Source of the DNA: Candidatus Poribacteria bacterium | GTDB taxonomy: Bacteria > Poribacteria > WGA-4E > WGA-3G | Length of the DNA stretch: 64,000 nucleotides | NCBI GenBank assembly: GCA_022827185.1 | Contig: JAJDTM010000013.1 | Coordinates: 85,508-149,507 of the forward strand | Direction: 5' to 3' | In this document: piece after piece, positions 1 to 8,258 of the stretch | Layout: the number at the start of each line of letters is the position of its first letter | How positions within the stretch are numbered: position 1 is the stretch's first letter | The notes under the pieces: generated by a model | Databases searched by the model: none | Told to the model about the DNA's origin: nothing | Seen by the model: the letters and a program-made list of their open reading frames with translations, nothing else | Position numbers and translations under genes: made by a program

Positions 1-117
1 ATCCATAAACCGAGAGAGTGCCGGCGTGCGGATAGCCGTGTCTCCTTCAATTGGTAGGATATCGGGACGGTGTTCGTCGTTGATGAGGAATAGAATGTGC
101 GGTTTATTTTGTGGCAT
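1..117 (-). CDS. Sulfatase N-terminus (partial, runs off left edge)
   Basis: The 39 visible codons begin MPQNKPHILFLINDEHRPD, which matches the N-terminal strand of the arylsulfatase/alkaline-phosphatase superfamily: a hydrophobic strand followed by a metal-binding Asp in the N-D-E/D-H/Q-R context, then RTPALSRFMD, the usual (R/N)TPxL(D/S)xLxxx segment. The Cys/Ser that becomes formylglycine lies outside the window, so activity cannot be judged. No strong ribosome binding site precedes the ATG. The family hydrolyses sulfate esters, and sulfated polysaccharides would be a natural substrate for a sponge-associated or marine organism (inference). Confidence 0.7.
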   Translation of the reverse strand, partial: MPQNKPHILFLINDEHRPDILPIEGDTAIRTPALSRFMD

Positions 118-166
118 GGCTGCTTTCGGTTACGGCATACGGTTTTTATTTTCTATTTTTGGTTAC

Positions 167-183
167 GGCATACGGCGTATGCC
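167..183. repeat. REP-like palindrome
   Basis: GGCATAC-GGC-GTATGCC is a perfect 7-bp stem with a 3-nt loop, followed by CTACTACTTTTAA. A related copy at 14481-14497 has a different but still fully paired stem and the same downstream CTACTACTTTTAA, so pairing is preserved while sequence changes. The upstream 15-mer GGTTACGGCATACGG is also present twice (129-143 and 162-176). Confidence 0.6.
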
Positions 184-191
184 TACTACTT

Positions 192-950
192 TTAATACGG
201 GGACATCAATTCTTCTGCGCCGGGTATGGGTTTTCGCTCAAATTCGGGTGTAATCCACCTTTCACCTGGGTCTTTACCCGGTTTATAATATCCATAAACG
301 ACTGTCCATCTGGTGTCACTCTCTTGTTTTCTCGGGGTTACGGCATGTGCTGCATGCGTCCACATCAGGACGACCGTTCCTTGAGGGACCGATAACGGTT
401 CAATTTCTAAGGGGTCACCCGTCTCGGGATGAGTTTTCCCTGCCAACCAACCTTCTCGTAATGCATCATCTGTTGCGCCCTGAATTTTGGGATCGCGGTA
501 TAGATGACTTCCGGGAACAGCCTTCAACCCACCATCATCTGCCGCAAATCCGTTGACATAAAAGAAGATACGAACGAAACCGTAGCGCGGATCGTCTTCA
601 GCATATTGGTGGCTATGCCAATGGGCGCCACCATTACCACCTGGACGATTGAGGCTCACACAGTGATCATAACGCACCTCTTCACCAAGCACTTGACGGG
701 CGAGTTTAAGCATTTGCGGATGTGGGATTAGACTTTCGAGATAACTGTCGTATTCCGCAGCGAATCTGTTCGGTTCATACCCTTTTTCGCACCCCGGGAT
801 GAGCGATTCAATCCGAGCCAAGGATTCTGTCAATTGTGCCTGAGCATCAATGGTAAGAAGTTGAGGCAGCACAAAATGGCCGACATGATCTAATTTTTCG
901 CGTTCTTGATCACCGAAGGTGTAATCATGAAAAATTGGGTTTGGTGACAT
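192..950 (-). CDS. Phytanoyl-CoA dioxygenase (PhyH) family protein, copy 1
   Basis: A 252-residue protein of the Fe(II)/2-oxoglutarate-dependent PhyH family. The central GGLKAVPGSHLYRD segment (about residues 140-153) is characteristic, with a distal His in MWTHAAHAV (H199/H202) and a 2OG-binding Arg in DTRWTVVYGYY (R214). The first metal motif reads WHSH (H112, H114), where the family normally has HxD or HxE, so the carboxylate ligand seems replaced by His. The same change is in the adjacent paralog. A GGAG ribosome binding site lies 7 nt before the ATG. The substrate is unknown; family members hydroxylate lipids or small metabolites. Tandem duplicate of the next gene, 32 bp apart. Confidence 0.88.
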   Translation of the reverse strand: MSPNPIFHDYTFGDQEREKLDHVGHFVLPQLLTIDAQAQLTESLARIESLIPGCEKGYEPNRFAAEYDSYLESLIPHPQMLKLARQVLGEEVRYDHCVSLNRPGGNGGAHWHSHQYAEDDPRYGFVRIFFYVNGFAADDGGLKAVPGSHLYRDPKIQGATDDALREGWLAGKTHPETGDPLEIEPLSVPQGTVVLMWTHAAHAVTPRKQESDTRWTVVYGYYKPGKDPGERWITPEFERKPIPGAEELMSPY

Positions 951-982
951 TAAAAACTCCGAAGTTTACGCTTTTCCGACAT

Positions 983-1741
983 TCAATAAAGAGACATTAA
1001 CCCTTCTGCGCCGGGGATCGGTTTTCGTTCAAATTCAGGATTGATCCAGCGGGCTCCGGAGGGTCTGCCGGGGTTCCGATAGGCGTAAACGACACACCAG
1101 CGTGTATCGCTATCCGGTTTTCTCGCGCTCACTGCATGTGCTGCGTGCGTCCACATCAATGCGACTGTGCGCGGGGGCGCAGATAACGCTTCAATCTCTA
1201 AGGGTTGACCTGTCTCTGGGTGCGTTTTTCCCGCCAACCATCCTTCACGTAGATCGTCATCCGTCCGTCCATGGATTCTTGTATCCCGATAAAGGTGGCT
1301 TCCGGGGACTGCTTTTAAACCGCCATCATCGGGTTCAAAGCCGTTGACATAGAAGAAGATGCGGACGAATCCTAAACTCGGATCGTCATCGGAATATCCG
1401 TGGCTATGCCATCCGATACCGCCGTTGCCGCCGGGTCTGTTCAGACTCACACAATGATCGTATCGGATATTATCACCCAATACCTGTCGTGCAAGTTCAA
1501 GCATCTGTGGATGTGCAATTATACTTTCGAGATAACTGTCATATTCTGCGGAAAACCGGTTCGGCTCATGCCCTTCTGTCGACGTGCGTGAGAGTTCAAG
1601 AATGCGCGACAGCGAATGGGTCAGGTTTTCCTGTGCATCGGGTGTAAGCACACCGGGCAAAACAAAATGTCCATCCCGATCTAACTTTTCCCGTTCCCGT
1701 TCACCAAACGAATAGGCATGAAAAATTGGAGATTGTGACAT
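983..1741 (-). CDS. Phytanoyl-CoA dioxygenase (PhyH) family protein, copy 2
   Basis: Also 252 residues and collinear with the next gene downstream on the minus strand, with long identical blocks (NRFSAEYDSYLES, YDHCVSLNRPGGNGG, PGSHLYRD, TMWTHAAHAV-type C-half), so a recent tandem duplication. It keeps the GGLKAVPGSHLYRD core, distal His and Arg, and has the same WHSH in place of WHxD. The start is supported by GGCGGAG seven bases before the ATG. The two genes are likely co-transcribed. Function beyond Fe/2OG-type oxygenase is not evident. Confidence 0.88.
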   Translation of the reverse strand: MSQSPIFHAYSFGEREREKLDRDGHFVLPGVLTPDAQENLTHSLSRILELSRTSTEGHEPNRFSAEYDSYLESIIAHPQMLELARQVLGDNIRYDHCVSLNRPGGNGGIGWHSHGYSDDDPSLGFVRIFFYVNGFEPDDGGLKAVPGSHLYRDTRIHGRTDDDLREGWLAGKTHPETGQPLEIEALSAPPRTVALMWTHAAHAVSARKPDSDTRWCVVYAYRNPGRPSGARWINPEFERKPIPGAEGLMSLY

Positions 1742-1891
1742 AAAAAACTCCGCCCATTTAAGTTAGGACCTACACAACAGACAATAAAAGGACGTGTATT
1801 TTCAAAATCGGTGCGGTTCGTAGGTGCGAAATTCTGAAAATGCGACGTGCATTATTGCGCGTTGCGTAAGTCCTGTAGGTTTGGGAGTAGA

Positions 1892-2689
1892 TCAATCGGC
1901 TTTAATATCAGCCCAGGTCGTTGTGAGTTTACCTGCAGGTTCAATATCAGCGGCTGTTTTTAATCCGTCATTCATGAGAGTTTCAATATCATCATCGTCT
2001 AACGCCACACTGAAGATAGCAACATCGTCAATTATTGCCCCCATGAACGCACCCCACTGACCGTGCTGTCCAGTGGCAAGATAGATACCTATTAAAAAGG
2101 GTTTATCGGTTAACGGATTCCTTCCTAAGTTTGGTGTCGTTACACCATCACCAATCTGATCAGCGTCCAGATATACGCCAAAGGCATCCCCGTCCCAAGT
2201 AACGGCAACGTGATGCCAGTCCGTATCTGGCCCCCAATTGGCATCTATAAAGTGAAGCGTGCCGCCTGGGTCATGTGTGTGATGTCGGATTCTAGTCGCA
2301 TCCCACCAAAATCCGGGTGCCCAATCATCTTTGGTCACAACAGCCATCCCACCCGCGGGAGCCTTATCTAATTTGACCCAAAGGGCAATCGTGTGTTCAC
2401 CACCAACGTTTAAAGAATCATCGTGCGGAATTTCGACGTAATCGTCCGAGCCGTCAAGACTCAAACCCTTACCAAATTTGCCATTAACCCATTTTGCACC
2501 ACCCTCAATCGTGGCATCATTGCCGGTTCCAGAGGAATCTTCGGCTTTGTTCCCATTCCCCTCATCAAAGAGCCACATGCCGACGCAATCTCCGAAGTCA
2601 ATTTTCGCAGAGCTGATCCCTACAAACATCAGACTCATAACCATTAAACTGACACATAATAGGTTTAACCTTGTGACTGTGGTTTTCAT
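1892..2689 (-). CDS. Secreted LamG/concanavalin-fold protein with C-terminal KLTTxW motif
   Basis: Start set at the internal ATG preceded by AAGGAGATAACA, 14 codons after the longest possible start, giving 265 residues with a clean signal peptide (hydrophobic core, then ISSAKID). The mature part is a LamG/concanavalin-like domain: CVGMWLFDEGNGNKAEDSSG, the YVEIPHDDSLN strand, HTIALWVKLD, and WHHVAVTWDGD are the usual landmarks. Such domains bind glycans. The C-terminus is PAGKLTTTWADIKAD, a motif shared with five other secreted proteins here (see findings). Expected location is periplasmic or cell surface. Confidence 0.85.
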   Translation of the reverse strand: MKTTVTRLNLLCVSLMVMSLMFVGISSAKIDFGDCVGMWLFDEGNGNKAEDSSGTGNDATIEGGAKWVNGKFGKGLSLDGSDDYVEIPHDDSLNVGGEHTIALWVKLDKAPAGGMAVVTKDDWAPGFWWDATRIRHHTHDPGGTLHFIDANWGPDTDWHHVAVTWDGDAFGVYLDADQIGDGVTTPNLGRNPLTDKPFLIGIYLATGQHGQWGAFMGAIIDDVAIFSVALDDDDIETLMNDGLKTAADIEPAGKLTTTWADIKAD

Positions 2690-2747
2690 TGTTATCTCCT
2701 TCATCGTTTTCAAAGTCAGTGAATTATCCACTGGCTATTACTGAAAC

Positions 2748-2890
2748 AGGACTTACACAAATTTAGCACGCGATGGTAGATTTTTTTAGTTCTAAACCCC
2801 CTAAATCCCCCTTATCAGGGGGACTTTAAGAGTTTAAACCCCCTAAATCCCCCTTATCAGGGGGACTTTAAGAGAGAGTCCGTAAGTCCT
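2748..2890. repeat. MITE-like element, family 1 (AGGACTTAC ... GTAAGTCCT)
   Basis: This element fills most of the gap between the LamG gene and the third dioxygenase gene. It is bounded by AGGACTTAC and GTAAGTCCT in inverted orientation and contains two direct copies of a CCTAAATCCCCCTTATCAGG-type hairpin block. The same terminal repeats bound elements near 20.4, 35.2, 39.95, 44.4 and 58.2 kb. No coding capacity. Confidence 0.7.
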
Positions 2891-3014
2891 ATGAAAAATG
2901 AATCTCGCCCGATAGGTATTGGTCACTGAGGCAGCAAGAATAATCTGGCTTCCTCTGTATACGATTATACCATTTAGATGTTTCGTTTGTCAAGTAGCAC
3001 TTTCCAATGTTTGA

Positions 3015-3854
3015 CTATTTCAGTTCAGGTCCCGGATTTCGATTCCATTTTAAGGGTTCAACATCGTCTTCACAGATTGGTGCAAGTTCAGCAATGCGCG
3101 CCCAATCCGCATCCGACCACGCTATACTTTGTCGGAGTCTACCGATATGTGCTTGCATTCCGGCTGGTAATAGCGCGAAAAACGGGTGATACCAAAGCGT
3201 AATCACAGTTCGGTGTTCACCCGATTGATTGCCGTGTGAAGCGTGTAACAACCGAGAATCGCCGATAACCAAGTCTCCCGCTTTTACGGATATATCAATT
3301 TCATCTGGAAAGTGTTGATAGGCGGGATGGTCAGCATCATCAACGCGTTGGAGTGCTGCGCCGTGAGCGTCGGGCAGTATGTCATGCAACGGATGCCGAT
3401 TCAGATGCGAACCTTTAATCACACGGAGGCATCCGTTGGACGGGGTTGTGTCAACCAAATAGTACATGAGGAACAGTTGTTGGGGCAATGGCGTGTAGCT
3501 GCACGGATCGTTCCAACCCCACCAATCTTGATGCCAAAATAGGGGTGGACTCTGCGGCGGTTTGCTGATAACATACCCGGACGACCATTTCGGTCTCAAG
3601 AACCCCAAAGCGTCAAGCACCTGTAATGCCCGCGGGTAAACGACGAGTTCCGCGAACAGCGGATGCATATACACGCTAATCATGCTGCCAGATGAACGAT
3701 AGGCATCGCGTTCATCTTCCGTTTGTGCATCAAGCAGTTCGTCAGTCACTGACCGAAGTTGGCTCAACATCTCTTCCTTCAAGACATTTTCAATCACACA
3801 GTAACCGTCAGCGATTAACTGATCATATTTCTCTTTCGGTTTTTCGACTTTCAT
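3015..3854 (-). CDS. Phytanoyl-CoA dioxygenase (PhyH) family protein, canonical facial triad
   Basis: A 279-residue Fe(II)/2-oxoglutarate oxygenase. Unlike the two upstream paralogs it has the standard WHQD (H108, D110), the NGCLRVIKGSHLNRHPLHD core (residues 140-158), a distal His in LLHASHGNQ (H204 or H207) and R215 in EHRTVITLWYHP for 2-oxoglutarate. A GGAG ribosome binding site precedes the ATG. Probable hydroxylation of a lipid-like or small organic substrate, unidentified. It sits 17 bp downstream of a methyltransferase on the same strand, so the two may form a small tailoring operon. Confidence 0.88.
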   Translation of the reverse strand: MKVEKPKEKYDQLIADGYCVIENVLKEEMLSQLRSVTDELLDAQTEDERDAYRSSGSMISVYMHPLFAELVVYPRALQVLDALGFLRPKWSSGYVISKPPQSPPLFWHQDWWGWNDPCSYTPLPQQLFLMYYLVDTTPSNGCLRVIKGSHLNRHPLHDILPDAHGAALQRVDDADHPAYQHFPDEIDISVKAGDLVIGDSRLLHASHGNQSGEHRTVITLWYHPFFALLPAGMQAHIGRLRQSIAWSDADWARIAELAPICEDDVEPLKWNRNPGPELK

Positions 3855-3871
3855 ATTCGCTCCTGCTGCTA

Positions 3872-4645
3872 TTACTTCCTTGCCACTACAGAAAAGTCAT
3901 TATCATTCTTTGGATCAAAGTTTCCTAACCTACGTTTCTTGTGGAAATGGAAATTCATAAATCCTGCTGTCATAAGACAGTCCTTGAGTTCATCTGGGGG
4001 AAGATGCATAACAAAAAAGTCGCACTTGTAATGTTTCTGTGTCTCTAAATCTATTTTAAGCCAAATGCATTTTTCTATACCATCATTTTCGTCATACTCC
4101 GCTTTTTGTAAAACAAACACGTTTTTCTTAGTTTGACTCCAATTAGCGATTGGCCCCCCCTGTTTCCATATTGATGGATTTTTATGCACAAAGTAGACCC
4201 TGCCGTTAGGTGTAAGTGCCTTGTGAATTCGGCTTAAGAGCGACACCAAACCTTCTTTGGATTGATAGAAAAATGAGCCTTCAAAAAAGATAACATTAAA
4301 CCTTTCTTCAAAGTTCATTTCGTTATAGTCACCCAGGATAAACTCAATCTCTAAATTATCATGTTGCGTGATTTTTTTTGCTTCGGATAGGAAGTTAGGC
4401 GATAGGTCCATGCCAACAACATGATAGTCACGCCTGGCAAATGCCCGTGAATAACTTCCAATTCCGCAACCTGCCTCTAATATTTTGTCACTTTTAGAGA
4501 GTTGTAGTGCCTTTTCATAGAAACGGAAATGCCTTTCTACAAACTCTGGTGCCTCAAAATTGTAGCTGCCTTGCTCAAGATACCATTTGTCATATACTTC
4601 GTGCCCGAAATCTGTTCTAAGAAATTCATTAGGGAGCGTGTTCAT
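3872..4645 (-). CDS. SAM-dependent class I methyltransferase
   Basis: 257 residues with the Rossmann methyltransferase landmarks: motif I KILEAGCGIGSYSRAFA (residues 54-70), the acidic end of strand 2 in VVGMDLSPNFL (D80), motif II IEFILGDYNEM, then FNVIFFEGSFFYQ. The N-terminal YDKWYLEQGSY segment fits the Methyltransf_11/25 type acting on small molecules. AGGAGG lies six bases before the ATG. It is first in a likely two-gene minus-strand unit with the dioxygenase. Base composition here is more AT-rich than its neighbours, so it may have been acquired. The substrate is unknown. Confidence 0.85.
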   Translation of the reverse strand: MNTLPNEFLRTDFGHEVYDKWYLEQGSYNFEAPEFVERHFRFYEKALQLSKSDKILEAGCGIGSYSRAFARRDYHVVGMDLSPNFLSEAKKITQHDNLEIEFILGDYNEMNFEERFNVIFFEGSFFYQSKEGLVSLLSRIHKALTPNGRVYFVHKNPSIWKQGGPIANWSQTKKNVFVLQKAEYDENDGIEKCIWLKIDLETQKHYKCDFFVMHLPPDELKDCLMTAGFMNFHFHKKRRLGNFDPKNDNDFSVVARK

Positions 4646-4999
4646 GTTTTCCTCCTAAAACGCGCAGCAAACGATATAAGTTTTCGGTCAGAAACTTTAG
4701 CAAAGTTGTCCACGATAAACAACTATAGGTATTCAGTTAGATAAATTGGATAAGTAAGCGCGATCAATGCAATATGCGCTTCGCGCCGTTGCGTTTGACT
4801 TAATTTTAAGGATTATAAAAAGAGGATGTTTTCGTGCAAGTTCACTCTTGCACCCTATTAATTATACCATATTTATAAACAAATATCAAATGAATTTCAG
4901 AGCACTATATACTCCTAATCTTGACTTTTTTCTTAGATATGCTATCATTGCATCAATACCAATTAAATCAATTATATTGTACACCGATAGGAGAAGAAA
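4646..4999. other. AT-rich intergenic region between divergent genes
   Basis: This stretch separates the methyltransferase (minus) from the oxidoreductase (plus) and must hold both promoters. It is markedly AT-rich in its second half. A possible sigma70-type signal for the rightward gene lies near 4948-4978 (TTGCAT and TATATT, spacing longer than optimal). I see no convincing gene: the 104-codon open frame that crosses it continues out of frame into the oxidoreductase gene and has no ribosome binding site. Confidence 0.4.
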
Positions 5000-5989
5000 A
5001 TGCCGAACATTGTCAGCAGACAAATTCATCTTAAGAACCGGATTGTCGGTATGCCCAAGGAGAGCGATTTTGAACTTGTAGAGGTACCTCTCTCTGAACC
5101 TGGGGAAGGAGAGGTACTCGTCCAAAATCTTTACACGTCAGTAGATCCATATATGCGTGGTGGTATGCGGTCTGCTGAGCTCGGTAAACCCCTGGAGGGT
5201 AGGTGTGTTGGTCAAATTGTGCAATCAAATAGCGATCAGTTTCAGGTTGGGGATTATGTGACGGGAATGTTAGGGTGGCGGGACCATTACATCGCGTCAG
5301 CGGAGAGTGTCACCGCCGTCGATACTTCAATCGCGCCGCTGCAGTCGTTTTTAGGTGCGGTTGGTATGCCCGGACGTACTGCCTACTTCGGTTTTCTGGA
5401 GATCGGTCAACCGAAAGCGGGGGAAACGGTTTTTGTCTCCGCCGCGGCAGGGGCGGTCGGTTCAATTGTGTGTCAGATCGGAAAAATAAAAGGCTGCCGC
5501 GTCGTAGCGAGTGCTGGTTCAGCACAGAAGGTCGCTTGGCTACTGGAAAAGGCAGGTGTTGATGCGGCTTTTAACTATAAACAGATTGACGATTTGGAAG
5601 CCGAACTCAGGAAGCATTGTCCAGATGGGCTTGACATCTATTTTGAAAATGTTGGGGGTAGACATCTGCAAGCCGCACTGGCGGTGATGAATATGCATGG
5701 ACGTATCCCTTTGTGTGGTATGATCTCTCAATATAACGATGTTGAACCGACTCCCGGTCCGACAAACCTCAGTGCTGCTATTGGCAAACGGATTAGATTG
5801 CAAGGATTTATTGTCACTGATTTCATGGCGCGGAATCCTGAATTTTACCGTGATATGGGTCAGTGGATATCCGAAGGCAAGATACAGTGGGAAGAGACAA
5901 TCGTAGAAGGATTAGAAAACGCACCAAAAGCGTTTATCTCGCTTTTTACAGGTGAAAAACTCGGAAAGGTTATCGTTAAAGTCGAGTAG
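5000..5989 (+). CDS. NADP-dependent zinc-free medium-chain oxidoreductase (alkenal reductase / CurA type)
   Basis: 329 residues of the zinc-less MDR family related to 2-alkenal reductases, prostaglandin reductases and CurA. The N-terminal segment NLYTSVDPYMRGGM (residues 43-56) and the cofactor motif AAAGAVGS (148-155) are diagnostic, followed by GGRHLQAALAVMNMHGRIPLCGMISQYN and GFIVTDF. Family members reduce the C=C bond of alpha,beta-unsaturated aldehydes or ketones using NADPH. GATAGGAGAAGAAA is an excellent ribosome binding site. The next gene follows after 62 bp in the same direction. Confidence 0.9.
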   Translation: MPNIVSRQIHLKNRIVGMPKESDFELVEVPLSEPGEGEVLVQNLYTSVDPYMRGGMRSAELGKPLEGRCVGQIVQSNSDQFQVGDYVTGMLGWRDHYIASAESVTAVDTSIAPLQSFLGAVGMPGRTAYFGFLEIGQPKAGETVFVSAAAGAVGSIVCQIGKIKGCRVVASAGSAQKVAWLLEKAGVDAAFNYKQIDDLEAELRKHCPDGLDIYFENVGGRHLQAALAVMNMHGRIPLCGMISQYNDVEPTPGPTNLSAAIGKRIRLQGFIVTDFMARNPEFYRDMGQWISEGKIQWEETIVEGLENAPKAFISLFTGEKLGKVIVKVE

Positions 5990-6051
5990 GACATGGGAAG
6001 TCGCGACCAGAGATCGCTCCTACAGTAAAACAGTAGGAAAGGAATTTTACA

Positions 6052-7104
6052 ATGGCAACCAGAACCGCACGCGCCACTGTGATGAGTGGCAAAGATTTTG
6101 AAGTCCGAGAGTATCCGATTGTTGATCCTGCCCCTGGTACAGTACTCGTACGCCAGGAGTTGGGTGGTATTTGCGGGACCGACCTCCACAATTGGGAATT
6201 TCAGCGTATCAACCACGATATTATCCTCGGTCACGAGAACGTCGGTGTGATTGAGACTTTAGGGGAAGGGGTCGAAACAGATTATCTCGGTAATCCGGTT
6301 AAAGTAGGGGACAGAATCGCGCTCTCTCCGAGCGGCGGTCTCGGTTTTTCGCCGTCGGAGGAAGCACCGTATCTGCGCGGCGGTTTCAGTGAGTACATCT
6401 ACCTATCGAATCCGTCAACAAATATGTTTCTTAAAACCGATCTGCCACCTGAAATTGCTGTGCTCGCGGAGCCTGCTTCGTGTGCTGCGCATTGCATATC
6501 GCGTGGAAAAATTGAATTTGGGGATACGGTTGTGATTCAGGGAACCGGTCCGATTGGGCTGCTTGCGCTTAATTGGGCGAGAGTCTCTGGTGCGGGTAGG
6601 CTTATCGTCGTCGGTGGCCCTCCGGGAAGGCTTGAGATGGCGAAAAGGTTGGGCGCGGACCTCACCATCGACATTGCGGAAGTGCCAGACCCTGAAGAAC
6701 GAAAACGGATTGTCCGAGAAAACACGTCGCAAGGCGAAGGCGCGGATGTCGTCTATGAATGCACTGGTTTCCTTGCTGCTATTCCTGAAGGTTTGGATTA
6801 CATCCGATACGGCGGGACCTATGTTGTATATGGGCATTTCGTGGATGTCGGCAGTTTCGACTGCAATCCGAACCAGATGCTCATGCGCAAAAACCTTCGA
6901 TTGGAAGCCGGATGGGGCTTTGAAAGGAAGCATTTCCTGCGCGCCATCCCGATGCTGGAGAAGCACGCCTCACTCTTTGATGGGTTCGTCAGTCACATTC
7001 TTCCATTAGAGGATGTATCTAAAGGTTTTGACGCACTTCACGGTAGTTATCACTTAGATGGCAGGGATGCAATCAAGATCGCTGTTAAAGGTGGGACTGC
7101 TTAA
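6052..7104 (+). CDS. Zinc-dependent alcohol/polyol dehydrogenase (MDR superfamily)
   Basis: 350 residues. Catalytic zinc ligands are visible in GGICGTDLHNW (C41) and LGHENVGVIE (H61, E62). The nucleotide fold GTGPIGLLALNWARVSGAGR follows at about residues 164-183. The four-Cys structural zinc lobe is absent; that stretch reads PSGGLGFSPSEEAPYLRGG, so this belongs to a subgroup lacking the second zinc. It likely oxidises a sugar alcohol or hydroxy acid. AGGAAAGG precedes the start. Likely co-transcribed with the preceding reductase. Confidence 0.88.
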   Translation: MATRTARATVMSGKDFEVREYPIVDPAPGTVLVRQELGGICGTDLHNWEFQRINHDIILGHENVGVIETLGEGVETDYLGNPVKVGDRIALSPSGGLGFSPSEEAPYLRGGFSEYIYLSNPSTNMFLKTDLPPEIAVLAEPASCAAHCISRGKIEFGDTVVIQGTGPIGLLALNWARVSGAGRLIVVGGPPGRLEMAKRLGADLTIDIAEVPDPEERKRIVRENTSQGEGADVVYECTGFLAAIPEGLDYIRYGGTYVVYGHFVDVGSFDCNPNQMLMRKNLRLEAGWGFERKHFLRAIPMLEKHASLFDGFVSHILPLEDVSKGFDALHGSYHLDGRDAIKIAVKGGTA

Positions 7105-7190
7105 AGCAAGATGCTTTCACTTGAGCAGTGGGCGCGGTTGAAAAAAGGATGTTGTCCTAATGGTTTCGCCTTAGAAGAAACCCCTAAATA

Positions 7191-7228
7191 CCCAACCCCC
7201 CTTTATCCCCCTTATCAGGGGGGTTGGG
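7191..7228. terminator. Strong hairpin between convergent genes
   Basis: CCCAACCCCCC and GGGGGGTTGGG form a perfect 11-bp stem around a 16-nt loop. It sits between two convergent genes and could end transcription from both sides. Its inner part (ATCCCCCTTATCAGGGG) is the same hairpin core found in the family 1 MITE-like elements, so it may derive from one. There is no long T tract, so terminator function is inferred from position and stem strength. Confidence 0.5.
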
Positions 7229-7263
7229 AACTTGTAATGTTTCAACCGCGACTACGACTTTGT

Positions 7264-8244
7264 TTAGCCAAATGCGTCTGCTTCCACATCTGCCAGAAAT
7301 ACGCGTGCATTATTTTGCAAAGCCGATCTATGCACGGCTGCCTCAAACACCAGTTCATTCCACGCGGCTTCACCGTCTGCGGGGAACGCTGTATCGGCAT
7401 GCATCGCTTTGATCACACCATCTGCCATCCGTTTGAAAGACTCTGGCATTTCAGGTTCGCCTTCCTCTGCTTCCCAGACTTCCTCTATTTCAGAGTTATT
7501 CGCTTTTCGGCGGGTGTAAACGCCTTCTAATCCTTTTGCCTCCGCATAAAATTCGTCGCCAATCACTTTAACACGAAGCGGATGATCATCATAGCCCCAA
7601 AGGTTTGTACCGCTCAGGGAACCGATGACCCCGTTTTCCCAACCGATATGAATTAAACGTCCCCATCCGCCGGATTCGCTCGGATCACCAACAACACTCA
7701 CCCACTCCGGTCTGCCGACTGTCCAGAGAATTTGGTCAATGATATGGGACCAGCAGTTGAAATGTGCACGCGCGTGTACCATCCGAATCTCACCCAACCG
7801 CCCCTCGGCGACATCATCGTGCAGTTTGCGAAAATGGTGCATAAACCGATAGTTGAAATCAATTCCGAATTTAAGACCGGAGTCACGCCATGTTCCGATA
7901 GCAGGTGCTGCGATTCCGAGGTCTTCTTCGCGAACGCGATCCTGTCCCTCCAATCCACAGAGCGGTTTCTCTGTGAATACATTTTGCCCAGCTTCGATTA
8001 ACTCTCGTAGCGGTGGAATGCGTCGGGTTTCGTTGACAATGAGAAGTACAAGGTCTGGATCACAGTTCGCTAAGAGTTCTTCAATTGTTGGATACCCCGG
8101 TACGCCGAAGTGTTCCTTTGCGTTCGCGAGGAGTTCAGGGTCCATATCACAGACAGCCACTACCTCCGCATCTGGATGGGCGTGGAAGTTTCCGCCGTGC
8201 ATCATCCCCATACCTCTACCGCTGATCAGTGCACATTTTATCAT
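7264..8244 (-). CDS. Gfo/Idh/MocA family NAD(P)-dependent oxidoreductase
   Basis: Start placed at the internal ATG (MIKCALISGRGMG), since AAAGGAACC lies just before it and homology begins there; the longer reading frame adds 16 residues running into the preceding gene. 326 residues. The N-terminal Rossmann strand continues to VVAVCDMDPELL, and NVFTEKPLCG is the family's EKP motif with the catalytic Lys. Members oxidise or epimerise sugars, inositols or related substrates. It is downstream of a secreted KLTTxW protein on the same strand, which ends 14 bp before this start. Confidence 0.88.
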   Translation of the reverse strand: MIKCALISGRGMGMMHGGNFHAHPDAEVVAVCDMDPELLANAKEHFGVPGYPTIEELLANCDPDLVLLIVNETRRIPPLRELIEAGQNVFTEKPLCGLEGQDRVREEDLGIAAPAIGTWRDSGLKFGIDFNYRFMHHFRKLHDDVAEGRLGEIRMVHARAHFNCWSHIIDQILWTVGRPEWVSVVGDPSESGGWGRLIHIGWENGVIGSLSGTNLWGYDDHPLRVKVIGDEFYAEAKGLEGVYTRRKANNSEIEEVWEAEEGEPEMPESFKRMADGVIKAMHADTAFPADGEAAWNELVFEAAVHRSALQNNARVFLADVEADAFG

Positions 8245-8258
8245 GGTTAGGTTCCTTT

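Noticed and set aside
4767..5081. 104-codon open frame in the AT-rich gap
   Set aside because: It runs out of frame into the well-supported oxidoreductase gene, has no ribosome binding site and no recognisable domain.
7111..7530. 139-codon plus-strand frame after the zinc dehydrogenase
   Set aside because: It runs through the convergent hairpin and then antisense to the Gfo/Idh gene; no family similarity.
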